Part shown: one piece after another, positions 53,539-64,000 of the stretch | How positions within the stretch are numbered: the stretch's first letter is position 1 | How the letters are laid out: every line of letters starts with the position of its first letter | Notes under the pieces: generated by a model | Told to the model about the DNA's origin: nothing | The model's input: the letters and a program-made list of their open reading frames with translations, nothing else | Databases searched by the model: none | Origin: Edaphochlamys debaryana | Lineage: Eukaryota; Chlorophyta; Chlorophyceae; Chlamydomonadales | DNA length: 64,000 bases | Direction: 5' to 3' | NCBI GenBank assembly: GCA_016858145.1 | Contig: JAEHOE010000081.1 | Location: forward strand, 62,001-126,000 | Position numbers and translations under genes: made by a program

Positions 53539-55554
53539 ATGGACGTGATGGAACCGAATGCGCTCTCGGAGGTCTGCGGTCCGGACATCCTCGGCCATAC
53601 CGCGAGCTTCCTGCAGCCCAACGAGATCGCTTGCACGCTGCGACTTGTGAGCCGCTCTCTCGCTGATCAGTTCCGGGAGAACACCGTGGTGCGGCTCTCG
53701 CAGCGCTCCCCGGCTGCGGCCTTCGCTGCGCACTGGTCCGCGCCTGGCGCCTGCCGCGCCCTCTCCTACCAGCGCCGGCTGCAGCTGGTGTGCCTGACGG
53801 CCGCCAGCGGGGATGTGGGTAACCTGGAGGTGGCTCTGGAGGCGACGGGGCTGTACCCGACCGTGGAAGTGATGGAGGCCGCTGCTGCCGCTGGCCAGCT
53901 GCACGTGTGCCGCTGGCTGGCGGAGCGGGGCTGCCCGCTGGAGGGACCATATCCTCCCGCAGGCCCCCTCACCTCCGCTGCCAAGGGCAGCCATGCGTCT
54001 GTGTGCGAGTGGCTCCTGGAGCAGGGGTGCGCATGGCACCCGGAGTGTGTGACCTCGGCTGCGCGCGGGGGTCACCCGGAGCTCATGCGGGCCCTCCTGA
54101 GCAAGGCGCCCCCGGGCCGCGAGGACGATGTCTCCTCCGAGGCCTTACTGACGGCCGTGGCGGTGGGCTGCGACCTTAAAACCCTCCAGGTCCTGTGGCA
54201 AGAGAGGGGAGGCGACATTGGCCCAGGCAGCCTCCGGGATGCTGTGGCTTCCGCCGCTTTGGTCTCCGCCGCCCGCAGCCCCACCCCCGACTGGGCGGCC
54301 AAGGTGTCGTGGCTACTGGAGCAGGTGCGGATGGTTGTGGGGGGTGGGGGCGGTAAGCTCGATACAACCGGGGGTCATTCTATGCAGTCTATGCATTGCG
54401 GAAGTAGCCGGGATGCGGCAGGGGCGGTGGGGAGGGCCAGGCTGGGCGCAAGGTTGTGGGATAGCTTCGCAGCAGCTCGGTCACCATCTCCGTTGTTTGA
54501 GGAAGGCCAAGGTTAGCCGGAGATGCTTGACCGCTCCTCCAAGCCCCTGCCCACCTGCGGCCCTCCCTACAGGGCGCGGAGCGGCGTGCAGAGGCCTGCG
54601 CCACCGCCGCCTCCTGCCCGGACGGCGTCGCCCGGCTGACCCTGCTGGTGGAGCGCATGGGCTTCCCGGTCGACGGCATTGCGTTTGGCGCTTCAGCTAT
54701 GGGAGGCCGGGTGGACGCCGTACGTTGGATGGTGGCCCGGGGCTTGCGGCCGGTGCTTACCGAGTGGCTCGTGGTCGCTGCACGGTGGGGCCACACGGAG
54801 GTGCTGCGGGCGCTGCACGCCGCGGGCTGCCAGCTGCATCCGCCGGAAAGACTTGTAGCCAGTGCGTGTGCCTCGGGGAGCGTGGAGACGGTCAGCTGGG
54901 CGCTGGAGGCGTGTGGGGCCGGAGCGCTGCAAACCGCGGGGCCCGATGCCTTCAAGGCAGCGCTTTGGTCCGGGAGCCTTGAGCTGGTGACATGGCTGCA
55001 CGAGAGGGGCCTGGGCCCCGGCCCATACCCCTGGCATGACGCTTCTGAGGGCGGCTGCGTGGCTGTGCTCGAGCTGCTGGCGGAGTGGGGCGCGGACGTG
55101 CAGGTGCGGCCATGCTCCTCACCTCCCGGCCGTTGGCTGCACCGCGTTGGCTTCGCCTGTTGTTCCCATTCTTGTATACCTCCCCTTCATCCTCCCATTG
55201 CTCTCCGTCTCATTGCAGGGAGCCTCCTCTCTATTCCACCTCGCGTACCTGACCGCGGCCAGGCGCGGCAACCTGCTAACCCTGGAGGCCCTGCGGCGTC
55301 TGGGCGTGCCCCTGGGCAGCACACAAGAGGAGAGAAGGCTCCTGGTTGCAAGGGCGATCAGAGAGGTCACTGCACCCCTGCCGTCGCTGCGCTGGCTGCG
55401 GAGGGCCGTGGGGAAGGTGGACTGGGCCGCTGCGGCGGAGGCGGCCTGCAGCGTCCAAGCGCTGGCGGGGCGGCATGCGGAGGTGCAGGCATGGGTGCAG
55501 GCGGAAGCGGAAGTGGAGGCGCAGGCGCAGGCACAGGATGAGGCGGAGGCGTAG
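53539..55554 (+). CDS. ANK5: F-box-like / ankyrin-repeat protein, intact
   Basis: Exons 53539-54324, 54573-55103 and 55219-55554, phase 0, 550 aa. F-box-like CGPDILGHTASFLQPNEIA at about 12-30 and LRLVSRSLADQF. Exon 1 repeats: HVCRWLAERGCPLEG, HASVCEWLLEQGCAW, GGHPELMRALL; it ends PTPDWAAKVSWLLEQ. Exon 2: SCPDGVARLTLLVERMGFPV, HTEVLRALHAAGCQL, SGSLELVTWLHERG, GGCVAVLELLAEWGADV. Exon 3: GNLLTLEALRRLGVPLG and a C-terminus of alternating Ala/Glu/Gln. It heads a head-to-tail array with a unit length of about 3 kb. Confidence 0.83.
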
Positions 55555-55759
55555 CTTAGCATGTGAGGCCGTAAACCTGGAGCATCTGCCGGTTGCGTGT
55601 GCGAACGCGAGAAGCGCAGCACTCGGTGGTCTGGGTTTGGTGTCGATTAGGGGCGTGGGGTACTGGAGGGGTGCAGAGGCCCGTGTGACGACGTCAGCAG
55701 CCGGGATTCGGGGTCGGGGAAGGCGCGGCCATGGATGGCGGGGCGGGCGTCAGTTGGCC

Positions 55760-55764
55760 TGTAA
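55760..55764 (+). terminator. TGTAA poly(A) signal, ANK5
   Basis: TGTAA about 206 bp after the ANK5 stop codon. Confidence 0.5.
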
Positions 55765-56516
55765 CAAGGCAGGAAGGGGAGGGCACGTTGGCGGAGTTAC
55801 TAGCTATTAATTAGGCGAGGAGCTACGGGAGGGATGAGGCGGGCTGGATGAGGTGCGGGCTGCGGGTGCGGGCCCGAGCCCCCGAGGCACTGCGCTAGCG
55901 GTGTGCGGCCTGCGTCGTTGCACGGCCTGTTCAATAGCTAGTATGCACACGGCAGACTGTGTCCCCCTTGCTAGTTAGGGGAGGACTGGAACAAGGGCAG
56001 AGGCTGTCGTTAGTATTCATTAGAGGCTGAGGCGGGCACCATGGTCAGCCGGGCATTGGGGCCGACAGTTGCGTGCCCCGGGATCGAGGGTCAAGGAAGG
56101 CGCGTCTTGCGAAGAGTTTGCCGTTTGGCCCAGGCAAGGCCGGGGTCGGGGGGATGGGGTTCTGTTGTGTGAAGCGGGCGAGGGGGTGGACCTGAGCGGG
56201 AAGTCCTGCTGGGGCGGCCTTGTGGGGCCGCGGGAGAGGCGGCACAAGGGGAGGAGGGGTCAAGGCTGACGGGTAAAGAGCAGTGTCAAAGCTCAAACAC
56301 TGACATGGAGGCCCAGTGGATACTGGATACCGCACTAAGCTGGTCAAGGGGCAGACACCGGCTGGACCTGTCCGGAGAGGGTGAAGGAGCTCGGGCGTTG
56401 CAAGCCGCACGCGGGCTCCACGCCACCCGTGTGCTCCTCAAGGCCGCACCAGGTGTACCTAGCTGTACCTCATGCAGCTCCGCATGGCAGGTCCTTGTTA
56501 CCGGGAGACCCACCGT

Positions 56517-56566
56517 AGCTGATCGGGATGGAGCCGGAAAGGCGGGAAGTGGACTTCGGGAGCTCT
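56517..56566 (+). promoter_or_regulatory. conserved block upstream of ANK6 (shared with ANK5)
   Basis: Matches 53457-53506; the ATG at 56617 is 50 bp further, versus 32 bp for ANK5. Confidence 0.5.
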
Positions 56567-56616
56567 GGTGCACAAGCGCAAAACTCCTTTCTGGCCAATA
56601 GTCGTATAGAGTAGCC

Positions 56617-58722
56617 ATGGACGTGGTGGAAATGAATGCGCTTGCGGAGGTCTGCGGCCCGGACATCGTCGGCCGCATCGCGAGCTTCCTGCCGCCCAAC
56701 GAGATAGCGTGCACGCTGCTACTCGTGAGCCGGGCTACCGCTGAGCAGTTCCGGGAGCACACCGTGGTGCGGCTCTCGCAACCCTCTCCGGCTGCGGCCT
56801 TCGCCGCGCACTGGTCCGCGCGCGGCGCCTGCCGCGCCCTCTCCTACGAGCGCCGTCTGCAGCTGGTGTGCCTGACGGCCGCCAGCGGGGATGTGGGTAA
56901 CCTGGAGGCGGCTCTGGCGGCAGCGGGGCTGTGCCCGACCGCGGAGGTGATGGAGGCCGCCGCTGCCGCTGGCCAGCTGCACGTGTGCCGCTGGCTGGCG
57001 GAGCGGGGCTGCCCGATGGAGGGACCATACTCGGCCCCTAGCCCCCTCACCTCCGCCGCCAAGGGGGGCCATGCGTCTGTGTGCGAGTGGCTCCTGGAGC
57101 AGGGGTGCGCATGGGACGAGGAGTGCGCGCGGTCCGCTGCGCGCGGGGGTCACCCGGAGCTCATGCGGGCCCTCCTACGCAAGGCGCCCCCGGGCCGCAG
57201 CGAACGGGGGCCCGACGGCAACGTCACGAAGGCGGATTTGCTGTGCGCAGCGGCGGAAGGCTGCAATCTGGGAACCCTCCAGGAGCTGTGGCGGGAGTTG
57301 AGAGGCAGGAGTGGCCCTCGGTGGCTGAGCGGTGCCGTCATGGCGTCAGCCGCCCACAGCCCCACCCCCGACTGGGCGGCCAAGGTGGCGTGGCTGCAGG
57401 AGCAGGTGGGTGGGGGGCAGGCTGGGAGCAACGTCAGGCAATCTCTCTTGGCACCTCAATTGCCCGCAAGGCAGGGCGGGGCCGATGTCCGTGTTTACAT
57501 TTACTTACAGTTGGTGCAGGCTGAGGGCTCAGGGTAGCCGGCGATGCTGGACGGCCAAGCCCCTGCCCTCCCTGCAGGGCGCGGAGCGGCGTCCCGCGGC
57601 TTGCACCGGCGCCGCCTCCTGCCCGGACGCCCTTGCCCGGCTGACCCTGCTGGTGGAGGGCATGGGCTTCCCGGTCGACGCCACGGCTGTAGACGCAGCG
57701 GCGGAGGAAGGCCGGGCCGACGCCGTACGCTGGCTCCTGGCCCGGGGCTTGCGGCCGGGGCAACTGCGGCCCAGCATGGCTGAAGTTCGGGGCCACACGG
57801 AGGTGCTGAGGGCGCTGCACGCCGCGGGCTGCCCGTTGGGCCCACCTGAGCAGCTGATGGTTAACGCATGTGCATCGGGGAGCGTGGAGACGGTCAGCTG
57901 GGTGGTGGAGACGTGTGGGGCCGAAGCGCTGCACGCCGCGGGGCCTGATGCCTTCCATTTGGCCATCCGGTTCGGGAGCCTGGAGCTGGTGACGTGGCTG
58001 CGCGACAGGGGCCTGGGCCCCGGCCCGGAGCCCTGGGAATATGCTGCCAAGGGCGGCTGCGTGGCTGTGCTCGAGCTGCTGGCGGAGTGGGGCGCGGATG
58101 CGCAGGTATGGAACCGACGGTGTGATATGGGTGCATATAGCTGCTTTCATGCATATGAGCAGCCTCAGCTCCTTTGACAGCCGGTGATGACGGGCGGTGA
58201 TGATATGCGCCCCCGGTGGCTCACTTGGCTCACCATGAGACAGCCGGCAGGGCCATGCACCACTGGATTGCCCGTTCCCACTGCTCCGGTTGCCCTGCCT
58301 TTACCTCCTCTTGTCCTGCCCTCGCCCGCTTCGACTCTTGACGCAGCTCTTTACCCCCACCGTCCCGTGGTGCCCCTCCCCCGCACTCGCTTCAGGATGA
58401 GGAACCCGCAGGGCTGTTCCTAATCGCTGCCGAGCGCGGCGACCTGCTGACCCTGGAGGCCCTGCGGCGCCTGGGCCTGCCCCTGGCCAGCACACAGCAG
58501 GAGAGGAAGGCGCTGACGGCGACGGCGATTGGCGACATGTCCCAGACGCCCCTGCCCGCGCTACGCTGGTTGCGGCAGGCCGTGGGCGAGGTGGACTGGG
58601 CCGCGGCGGCGAGGGCGGCCCGCAGCGCGCATGGGCAAGCGTGGTGGCGTGCGGAGGTGCTGGCCTGGGTGGAGGCAGAGGCGCAGGCGGACGCAGAGGC
58701 GCAGGGGGCGGGCCGAGCATAG
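56617..58722 (+). CDS. ANK6: F-box-like / ankyrin-repeat protein, intact
   Basis: Exons 56617-57405, 57578-58105 and 58396-58722, phase 0, 547 aa. CGPDIVGRIASFLPPNEIA and LLVSRATAEQF at the N-terminus; the ankyrin-like blocks are as in ANK5 (HASVCEWLLEQGCAWDEECA, HTEVLRALHAAGCPLG, EYAAKGGCVAVLELLAEW). Exon 3 begins DEEPAGLFLIAAERGDLLT. The differences from ANK5 are concentrated at the loop tips between helices, while the helix cores are kept. Confidence 0.83.
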
Positions 58723-59613
58723 CGGAGTGGTAGACATGCTGAGGCAGGTGTGGGGTGCGTGCGGGTGTGGGCCTGAGGAGCTGCAGCTGGGCGGTCTGCG
58801 GCCGGTGTCATCGGCCTAAACCCTAAACTCTCTACCGGGTACTTGGGAAAAGCTCAAACGAGCGCAGAGGCGTCTGTGCCTCTCGGTTGATTGATTGCAG
58901 CTGAGTTAGGCCTGCGCACTAACGATCTCAGACGGGTGTATGAAGTCCCACGGTCCAGTGCCGGGGCCGAGGGCGGGGAAAGGCCGCACAGGGAGAGTTT
59001 GCCGTTTCGCCCAGCCAAGTGCATGGTCTTGGGGTCGGGGTGAAGGAGGCGCTGTTGTGTGATGCCCGGCCCGGCCCGGCGAGGCGCATGAGGCAGCGGC
59101 GGGTTTGGGTACCGGCATGCATGCTGGTGTTGCGTTGAGGGGGTTGAGGGAGGTGGTGTCACAGGGGACATGGGACGGGTCGATGGCAAGATAAGTTGAC
59201 CTTTGTTGAATACTCTACATGCGGGCTGTGACCGCCTAGCACGCAAGGGTCGATGGCGACGCGAGAAGGGCGTCAGGGCACCGTTGAAATGTTCATGTCC
59301 AAGAGCCAAGTCAGAGCCACCGGCGCGGGGTAGACAGTCATGTGTGGGCAGTCAAGTGCGGGAGTCACAGAGGCGCCCCCGCCCTCTATAAGCTACATTG
59401 CCGGCAACGCCCAGCAATCCAGTATGGAGCGGGGGCTCAACTATCCCACCGTGTAGAGAGAGATAGGCACGGGCTGGAGGGGCGCCTGGCGGAGCTGTGC
59501 GGGGCGACGGGGCGGTGATCAGGGGTGATCTCGGGGTCGGGGCGAGATGAGGCGATGGAACTCCGAGCACTTCTTGTGCCCTCTTGCCATAAATACTGCC
59601 ATCTACAATTAAT
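58723..59613. other. intergenic ANK6-ANK7
   Basis: No gene. It holds the recurring gagagtttgccgtttcgccc block near 58995, an equivalent of the ANK5-ANK6 spacer, so the spacers are also paralogous. Confidence 0.55.
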
Positions 59614-61635
59614 ATGGCCGCAAGCCCTGATGCGCTCGCGGAGGTCTGCGGCCCGGACATGCTGGCCCGCATCGCGAGCTTCCTTCCGCCCAACGAGATA
59701 GCTTGCACATTGCGACTTGTGAGCCGCTCTATCGCTGATCAGTTCCGGGAGATCACCGTGGTGCGGCTCTCGCAGACCTCCCCGGCTGCGGCCTTCGCCG
59801 CACACTGGTCCGCCCCCGATGCGTGCCGCGCCCTCTCCTACACGCGCCGTTGGCAGCTGGTGTGCCTGACGGCCGCCAGCGGGGATGTGGGTAACCTGGA
59901 GGTGGCTCTGACGGCGGCGGGGCTGTGCCCGACCGCGGAAGTGATGGCGGCCGCCGCTGCCGCCGGCCACCTGCCCGTGTGCCGCTGGCTGGCGGAGCGG
60001 GGCTGCCCACTGGAGGGGTCATTCTTGGCGGGTAGACCCCTAGCCGCCGCCGCCAAGGAGGGTCATGAGGATATCTGCGAGTGGCTCCTGGAGCAGGGGT
60101 GCGCTTGGGAGCCGGAGTGCGTGACCGCCGCTGCGCGCGGGGGTCACCCGGAGCTCATGCGGGCCCTCCTGCGCAAGGCGCCCCCGGGCCCCAGCGAAAT
60201 GATCTTTGAGGCCGGCGTGTGGGCAGAGGGCTTGCTGAAGGCAGCGGCGGAGGGCTGCGACCTGGGAACCCTCCAGGAGCTGTGGCGAGAGCGGGGAGGC
60301 AGCATTAGCCCTCCCCTGCTGAGCGGTGCCACCTGCCTCGCCGCCCGCAGCCCCACCCCCGACTGGGCGGCCAAGGTGGCGTGGCTGCAGGAGCAGGTGG
60401 GTGGGGGAGGGGCAGGCGAGGACAAGGGAGCACGCGTGGCAGAGAGGGGAGGCAGGCGGGGACCAGGGAGCACGTGACAAGATCGGATGCCAGTTGCTTG
60501 GGGGAGGTCGTGCTATGCACCCAGGCACCCCGGATAAGGCCATGGTCACATGTGGGCTAGGGCCGGGTGAAGTCACATGACAACGCAGTAGCGCCCCTGA
60601 CAGCCCCTCCCTCCCCTTGTGCGCCCAACCTGTCAGGGCGCGGATAGGAGCCCTCGGGTCTGTGCCTTCGCCACCTCCTGCCCGGACGCCGTCGCCCGGC
60701 TGACCCTGCTGGTGGAGGGCATGGGCTTCCCGGTCGACGGCACTGCGTTCGGTGCTTCAGCCATGGGAGGCCGGGTGGCCGCCGTTCGCTGGCTGCTGGC
60801 CCGCGGCTTGCAGCCGGCGCTTACCGACTGGATCGGGGCTGCTGCACGGCAGGGCCACACGGAGGTGCTGAGGGCGCTGCATACCGCTGGCTGCCAGCTG
60901 CCTCCGCCTGAGCGGTTGGTCCCACGAGCGTGTGCCTCGGGGAGCGTGGAGACGGTCAGCTGGGCGCTGCGTGTGGGGCCGAGGCGCTGCATGCCGAGGC
61001 GCAAGGGGCCTGCCTTGAAGCGCTGGATTCCGGGAGCTTGGAGCTGGTGACGTGGCTGCGCGAGAGGGGCCTGGGCCTCAGCGCTAATCCCTGGTTTGAC
61101 GCTGCCCGGGGCGGCTGCGTGGCCGTGCTTGAGCTGATGAACGAGTGGGGCGCAGAACTGCAGGTGCGGCAGTCGTGCGTGACGCAGGGTCAGAAAGTGC
61201 TGCCGGTATGCGCCTCTGTCCCTTCATGCTGGGGACTGTATGCCTCCACCTTCTTCTTGCCCTCCCCCCGCCTCACGCAAACAAGTCTAACCCCTTCCTT
61301 CCCAGGACCCACCTGAGCACCTGTACCTAGCGGCTGCCGAGCGCGGCGACCTGCTGACCCTGGAGGCCCTGCGGCGCCTGGGCCTGCCCCTGGGCCGCAC
61401 ACAGCAGGAGAGGAAGGCACTGGTTGCGAGAGCGCTTGGGGACATGGCCCAAACGCCCCTGCCGGCGCTACGCTGGTTGCGGCAGGCCGTGGGGGAGGTG
61501 GATTGGGCCGCGGCGGCAGAGGCGGCCCGCAGCGCGCATGGGCAAGCGTGGTGGCGTGCGGAGGTGCTGGCATGGGTGGAGGCAGAGGCGGAGGCGGAGG
61601 CAGATGCGGAGGCGCCGGCTGCGGGGCGGGAGTAG
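59614..61635 (+). pseudogene. ANK7: F-box-like / ankyrin gene with a 4-bp deletion in exon 2
   Basis: Exon 1 59614-60396 (MAASPDALAEVCGPDMLAR ... WLQEQ), exon 2 60637-61163, exon 3 61306-61635 (DPPEHLYLAAAERGDLLT ... Glu/Ala tail). In exon 2 the sequence gcgctg/cgtgtgg at 60969-60970 lacks four bases present in ANK5 (gcgctggaggcgtgtgg); the frame shifts and runs to a stop at about 61050, while the downstream frame (CGAEALHAEAQGA, SGSLELVTWLRERG) and exon 3 remain open. Everything else is intact, so the break is recent or a sequencing error. Confidence 0.78.
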
Positions 61636-62246
61636 CATGCGGAAGGATGGACCTGGGGCATGTGCGGGTGCGGGCACTAGGGGATTCGGTATGCGTCTCC
61701 TATCGGTCCAGTGTGTAGCGGCTGTGCCAATGCCCTGAGTACTGTGGGAGGACTAGAGGGAGGCCAGGGGCGGTCCACCCGTACCCGTTAGGGCCTGAGT
61801 CAGGCCTCAGGGCGAGGGGCAGGTCGTGGCAAGAATGGCCTCCGCAGGAAGAGGTTTGGCTGGTTTGGCCCAGGCGAGAAGATGCGAGGATGGTGTAGGA
61901 GGGGTGAGGTGCGGAGTGATGCCTTGGGCTTTGTGGTGGCACGAAAGAGGCACGAAAGAGGGCGCACGGGGTGGGGTCATCAGGCGCAAACGGGCGCAAA
62001 CGGATGGCGGGGGGGTTCTGTGCTCGCACGGGCCGTTGGGGGGATTGCGGGGTGGGTCCCGTGCTCGTGAGGGGGACAGGACCGCTGGGAACCAGCATTA
62101 CAGCCCTCCATACATACAAATAAGAATTGCTATGGCCGTGGACATAGTTGCGCTCGCAGAGCGCTTCCAACGCGGCCAATGCAACTCACAGACTTCACGA
62201 TAGAGCGAGGTCACAGCTTCCCTTATACAGCACATGCTAGCTAGTC
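61636..62246. other. intergenic ANK7-ANK8
   Basis: About 610 bp, no gene. Short tandem words agaggcacgaaag (61943) and gcgcaaacggg (61984) are present. Confidence 0.5.
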
Positions 62247-64000
62247 ATGGACGCAAGCCCGAATGCGCTCGCGGAGGTCTGCGGCACGGACATTCTCGGC
62301 CGCACCGCGAGCTTCCTGCCGCCCAACGAGATAGCTTGCACGCTGCGACTCGTGAGCCGCTCTACCGCTGAGCAGTTCCGGGAGCACACCGTGGTGCGGC
62401 TGTCGCAGCCCTCTCCGTCTGCGGCCTTCGCCGCGCACTGGTACGCCCCCGGTGCCTGCCGCGCCCTCTCCTACACGCGCCGTATGCAGCTGGTGTGCCT
62501 GACAGCCGCCAGCGGGGATGTGGGTAACCTGGAGGTGGCGCTAGCGGCTGCCGGGCTGTGGCCGACCGCGGAGCTGCTCGCCGCAACAGCTGCCGCCGGC
62601 CAGCTTCACGTGTGCCGCTGTCTGGCGGAGCAAGGATGCCCGCTGGAGGGACCCTTCACGGCCCCTAGCCCCCTCACCTCCGCTGCCAAGGGCGGCCATG
62701 CGGCGGTGTGTGAGTGGCTCCTGGAGCAGGGGTGCGCTTGGACAGAGGAGTGTGTGACCTCTGCCGCGAAGGGGGGTCACCCGGAGCTCATGCGGGCCCT
62801 CCTGCACAAGGCGCCCCCCGGCCGAAGGGTTTATATCTCCGCCTCGACCTTGGCGGAAGTAGCGGCGGAGGGCAACGTCCTGGGCACACTCCAGGACATG
62901 TGGCGGGAGCGGGGGCTCTGCAGTGACGCTCGCCTGCTGGACAGTGCTGCTGCCGCCGCCGCCCGCAGCCCCACCCCGGACTGGGCGGCCAAGGTGGCGT
63001 GGCTGCTGGAGCAGGTGGGGAGGGGCAGTTAGGGGGCAGGGTCAGGGGAAGTGCCTGGTTGCGGTTTGGAGGGGTTGTGGGTTGGTTTGAGTCCAGTCGC
63101 CACACGGAAGGGCATGGAGGGGCCATAGAGTGGCAGCAGTAACCCTTGAATACCCACCCTGCAGGGCGCGGGTCCTGGTGCCCGGTACCCCAAGGTCCTC
63201 CACCGGTTCTTCAAGGTCCTCCACTGGTTCATACCTCACTGGTCCTCCCCTCTTTCGCCCGCCCTGCAGGGCGCAAGCCGGGGCCCGCATATGTGCGCCG
63301 CCGCCGCCTCCTGCCCGGACGGCGTCGCCCGGCTGACCCTGCTGGTGGAGGGCGTGGGCTTACCGGTCGACACAGCCGCAATCAGCGCAGCAGCGGAGAG
63401 TGGCCGGGTGGACGCCGTTCGCTGGCTGCTGGCCCGGGGCTTGCGTCCAACGGGCATGTGGCTTAACCGGATGTCTGTTCAATGGGACGAGGGCCACACG
63501 GAGGTGTTGAGGGCGCTGCACGCCGCGGGCTGCCGGCTGCCCCAGCCTTGGGAGCTGATGCGTCATGCGTGTCGCTCGGGGCTCGTGGAGGCGGTTAGCT
63601 GGGTGGTTGAGACATATGGGGCCGAGGCGCTGCACTCGGAGTGGGCCGACACCTTCAATTCGGCCCTCTGGTCCGGCAGCCTGGAGCTGGTGACATGGCT
63701 GCGCGAGAGGGGCCTGGGCCCGTCCCCAGACCCTTGGTACCCTGTTTCCCGGGGCGGCTGCGTGGCTCTGCTTGAGCTGCTGGCGGAGTGGGGCGCGGAC
63801 GTGCAGGTGCGGAAAGGGCGGTGTGATATGGGGGCATACAGCTGCTTTCATGCATGTGAGCGCGCTAACCTGTGCACCCTTGCTGTCTTTCGGCACACTA
63901 CTTGAGGCTGAGGTCCTTGCTCGGCCGCCTCTTCCGCCCTGGCCGCAGTTCATCGACTTTCGGTACTGCCACCCATACCTCGCGGCTGCCGGGCGCGGCG
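62247..64000 (+). CDS. ANK8: F-box-like / ankyrin-repeat protein (3' end beyond the window)
   Basis: Exons 62247-63014, 63270-63806 and 63949 onward, phase 0. MDASPNALAEVCGTDILGR, SFLPPNEIACTLRLVSRS; exon 2 GASRGPHMCAAAASCPDGVA ... GGCVALLELLAEWGADVQ; exon 3 starts FIDFRYCHPYLAAAGRG and is cut at 64000. Intron 1 contains a decoy acceptor (ccctgcagggcgc at about 63160-63172) identical to the real one at 63261-63273, and two copies of caaggtcctccac. I chose the second acceptor because it alone gives the conserved SCPDGVARLTLL. Confidence 0.83.

Larger units (their letters stand above)
55555..56616. other. intergenic ANK5-ANK6
   Basis: No gene. It contains the ANK5 poly(A) motif at 55760, a gagtttgccgttt block near 56107 that recurs near 58997, and the conserved upstream block at 56517. 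Confidence 0.55.

Noticed and set aside
58814..58830. Telomere-like cctaaaccctaaa
   Set aside because: Only about two units, in a spacer; too short to call an interstitial telomere.

Overview
The window looks like nuclear DNA of a green alga, probably a chlamydomonadalean/volvocine chlorophyte. It is very GC-rich, its genes have many short introns, TGTAA motifs of the green-algal poly(A) type lie downstream of several genes, and it carries a ciliary gene (IFT122). The species cannot be named from the sequence. All exon models below were built by hand from reading frames, splice sites and known family sequences.

The core genes are: 5' half of IFT122 (minus, 181-5161, running off the left edge); OGG1, 8-oxoguanine DNA glycosylase (minus, 35007-39701); an ataxin-2 homologue with Lsm, LsmAD and PAM2 (plus, 39996-44575), divergent from OGG1 across about 300 bp; a ZIP metal transporter of the ZupT/ZIP11 type (plus, 46020-49272); and a LITAF-domain membrane protein (plus, 50715-52174).

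The accessory part is dominated by one family, here called ANK1-ANK8: three exons, an F-box-like N-terminus, degenerate ankyrin-type repeats and an Ala/Glu-rich tail. ANK1 (6126-8264), ANK2 (14167-16305), ANK3 (truncated, 21226-21838) and ANK4 (decayed, 32209-33994) are on the minus strand; ANK5-ANK8 (53539-64000) form a head-to-tail plus-strand array, with ANK7 frameshifted and ANK8 cut by the window end. A 4.7-kb segment carrying a MYND-finger gene at 8706-13397 is repeated at 21840-26623; the second copy is a pseudogene and its edge falls inside ANK3. ANK2 plus its upstream flank and the last bases of OGG1 are a copy of the ANK4-OGG1 junction. The window also holds a 5'-truncated LINE ORF behind a proline-rich repeat (18823-20904), a roughly 437-bp insertion with a 14-bp target-site duplication (34482-34918), a mosaic tandem pair of small genes of unknown function (27179-30105) and a degenerate 3' fragment of a membrane-protein gene (31487-32165).

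Overall: a few conserved housekeeping/ciliary genes interspersed with fast-evolving F-box/ankyrin genes that spread by tandem and segmental duplication, often with partial copies, small indels and retroelement insertions.
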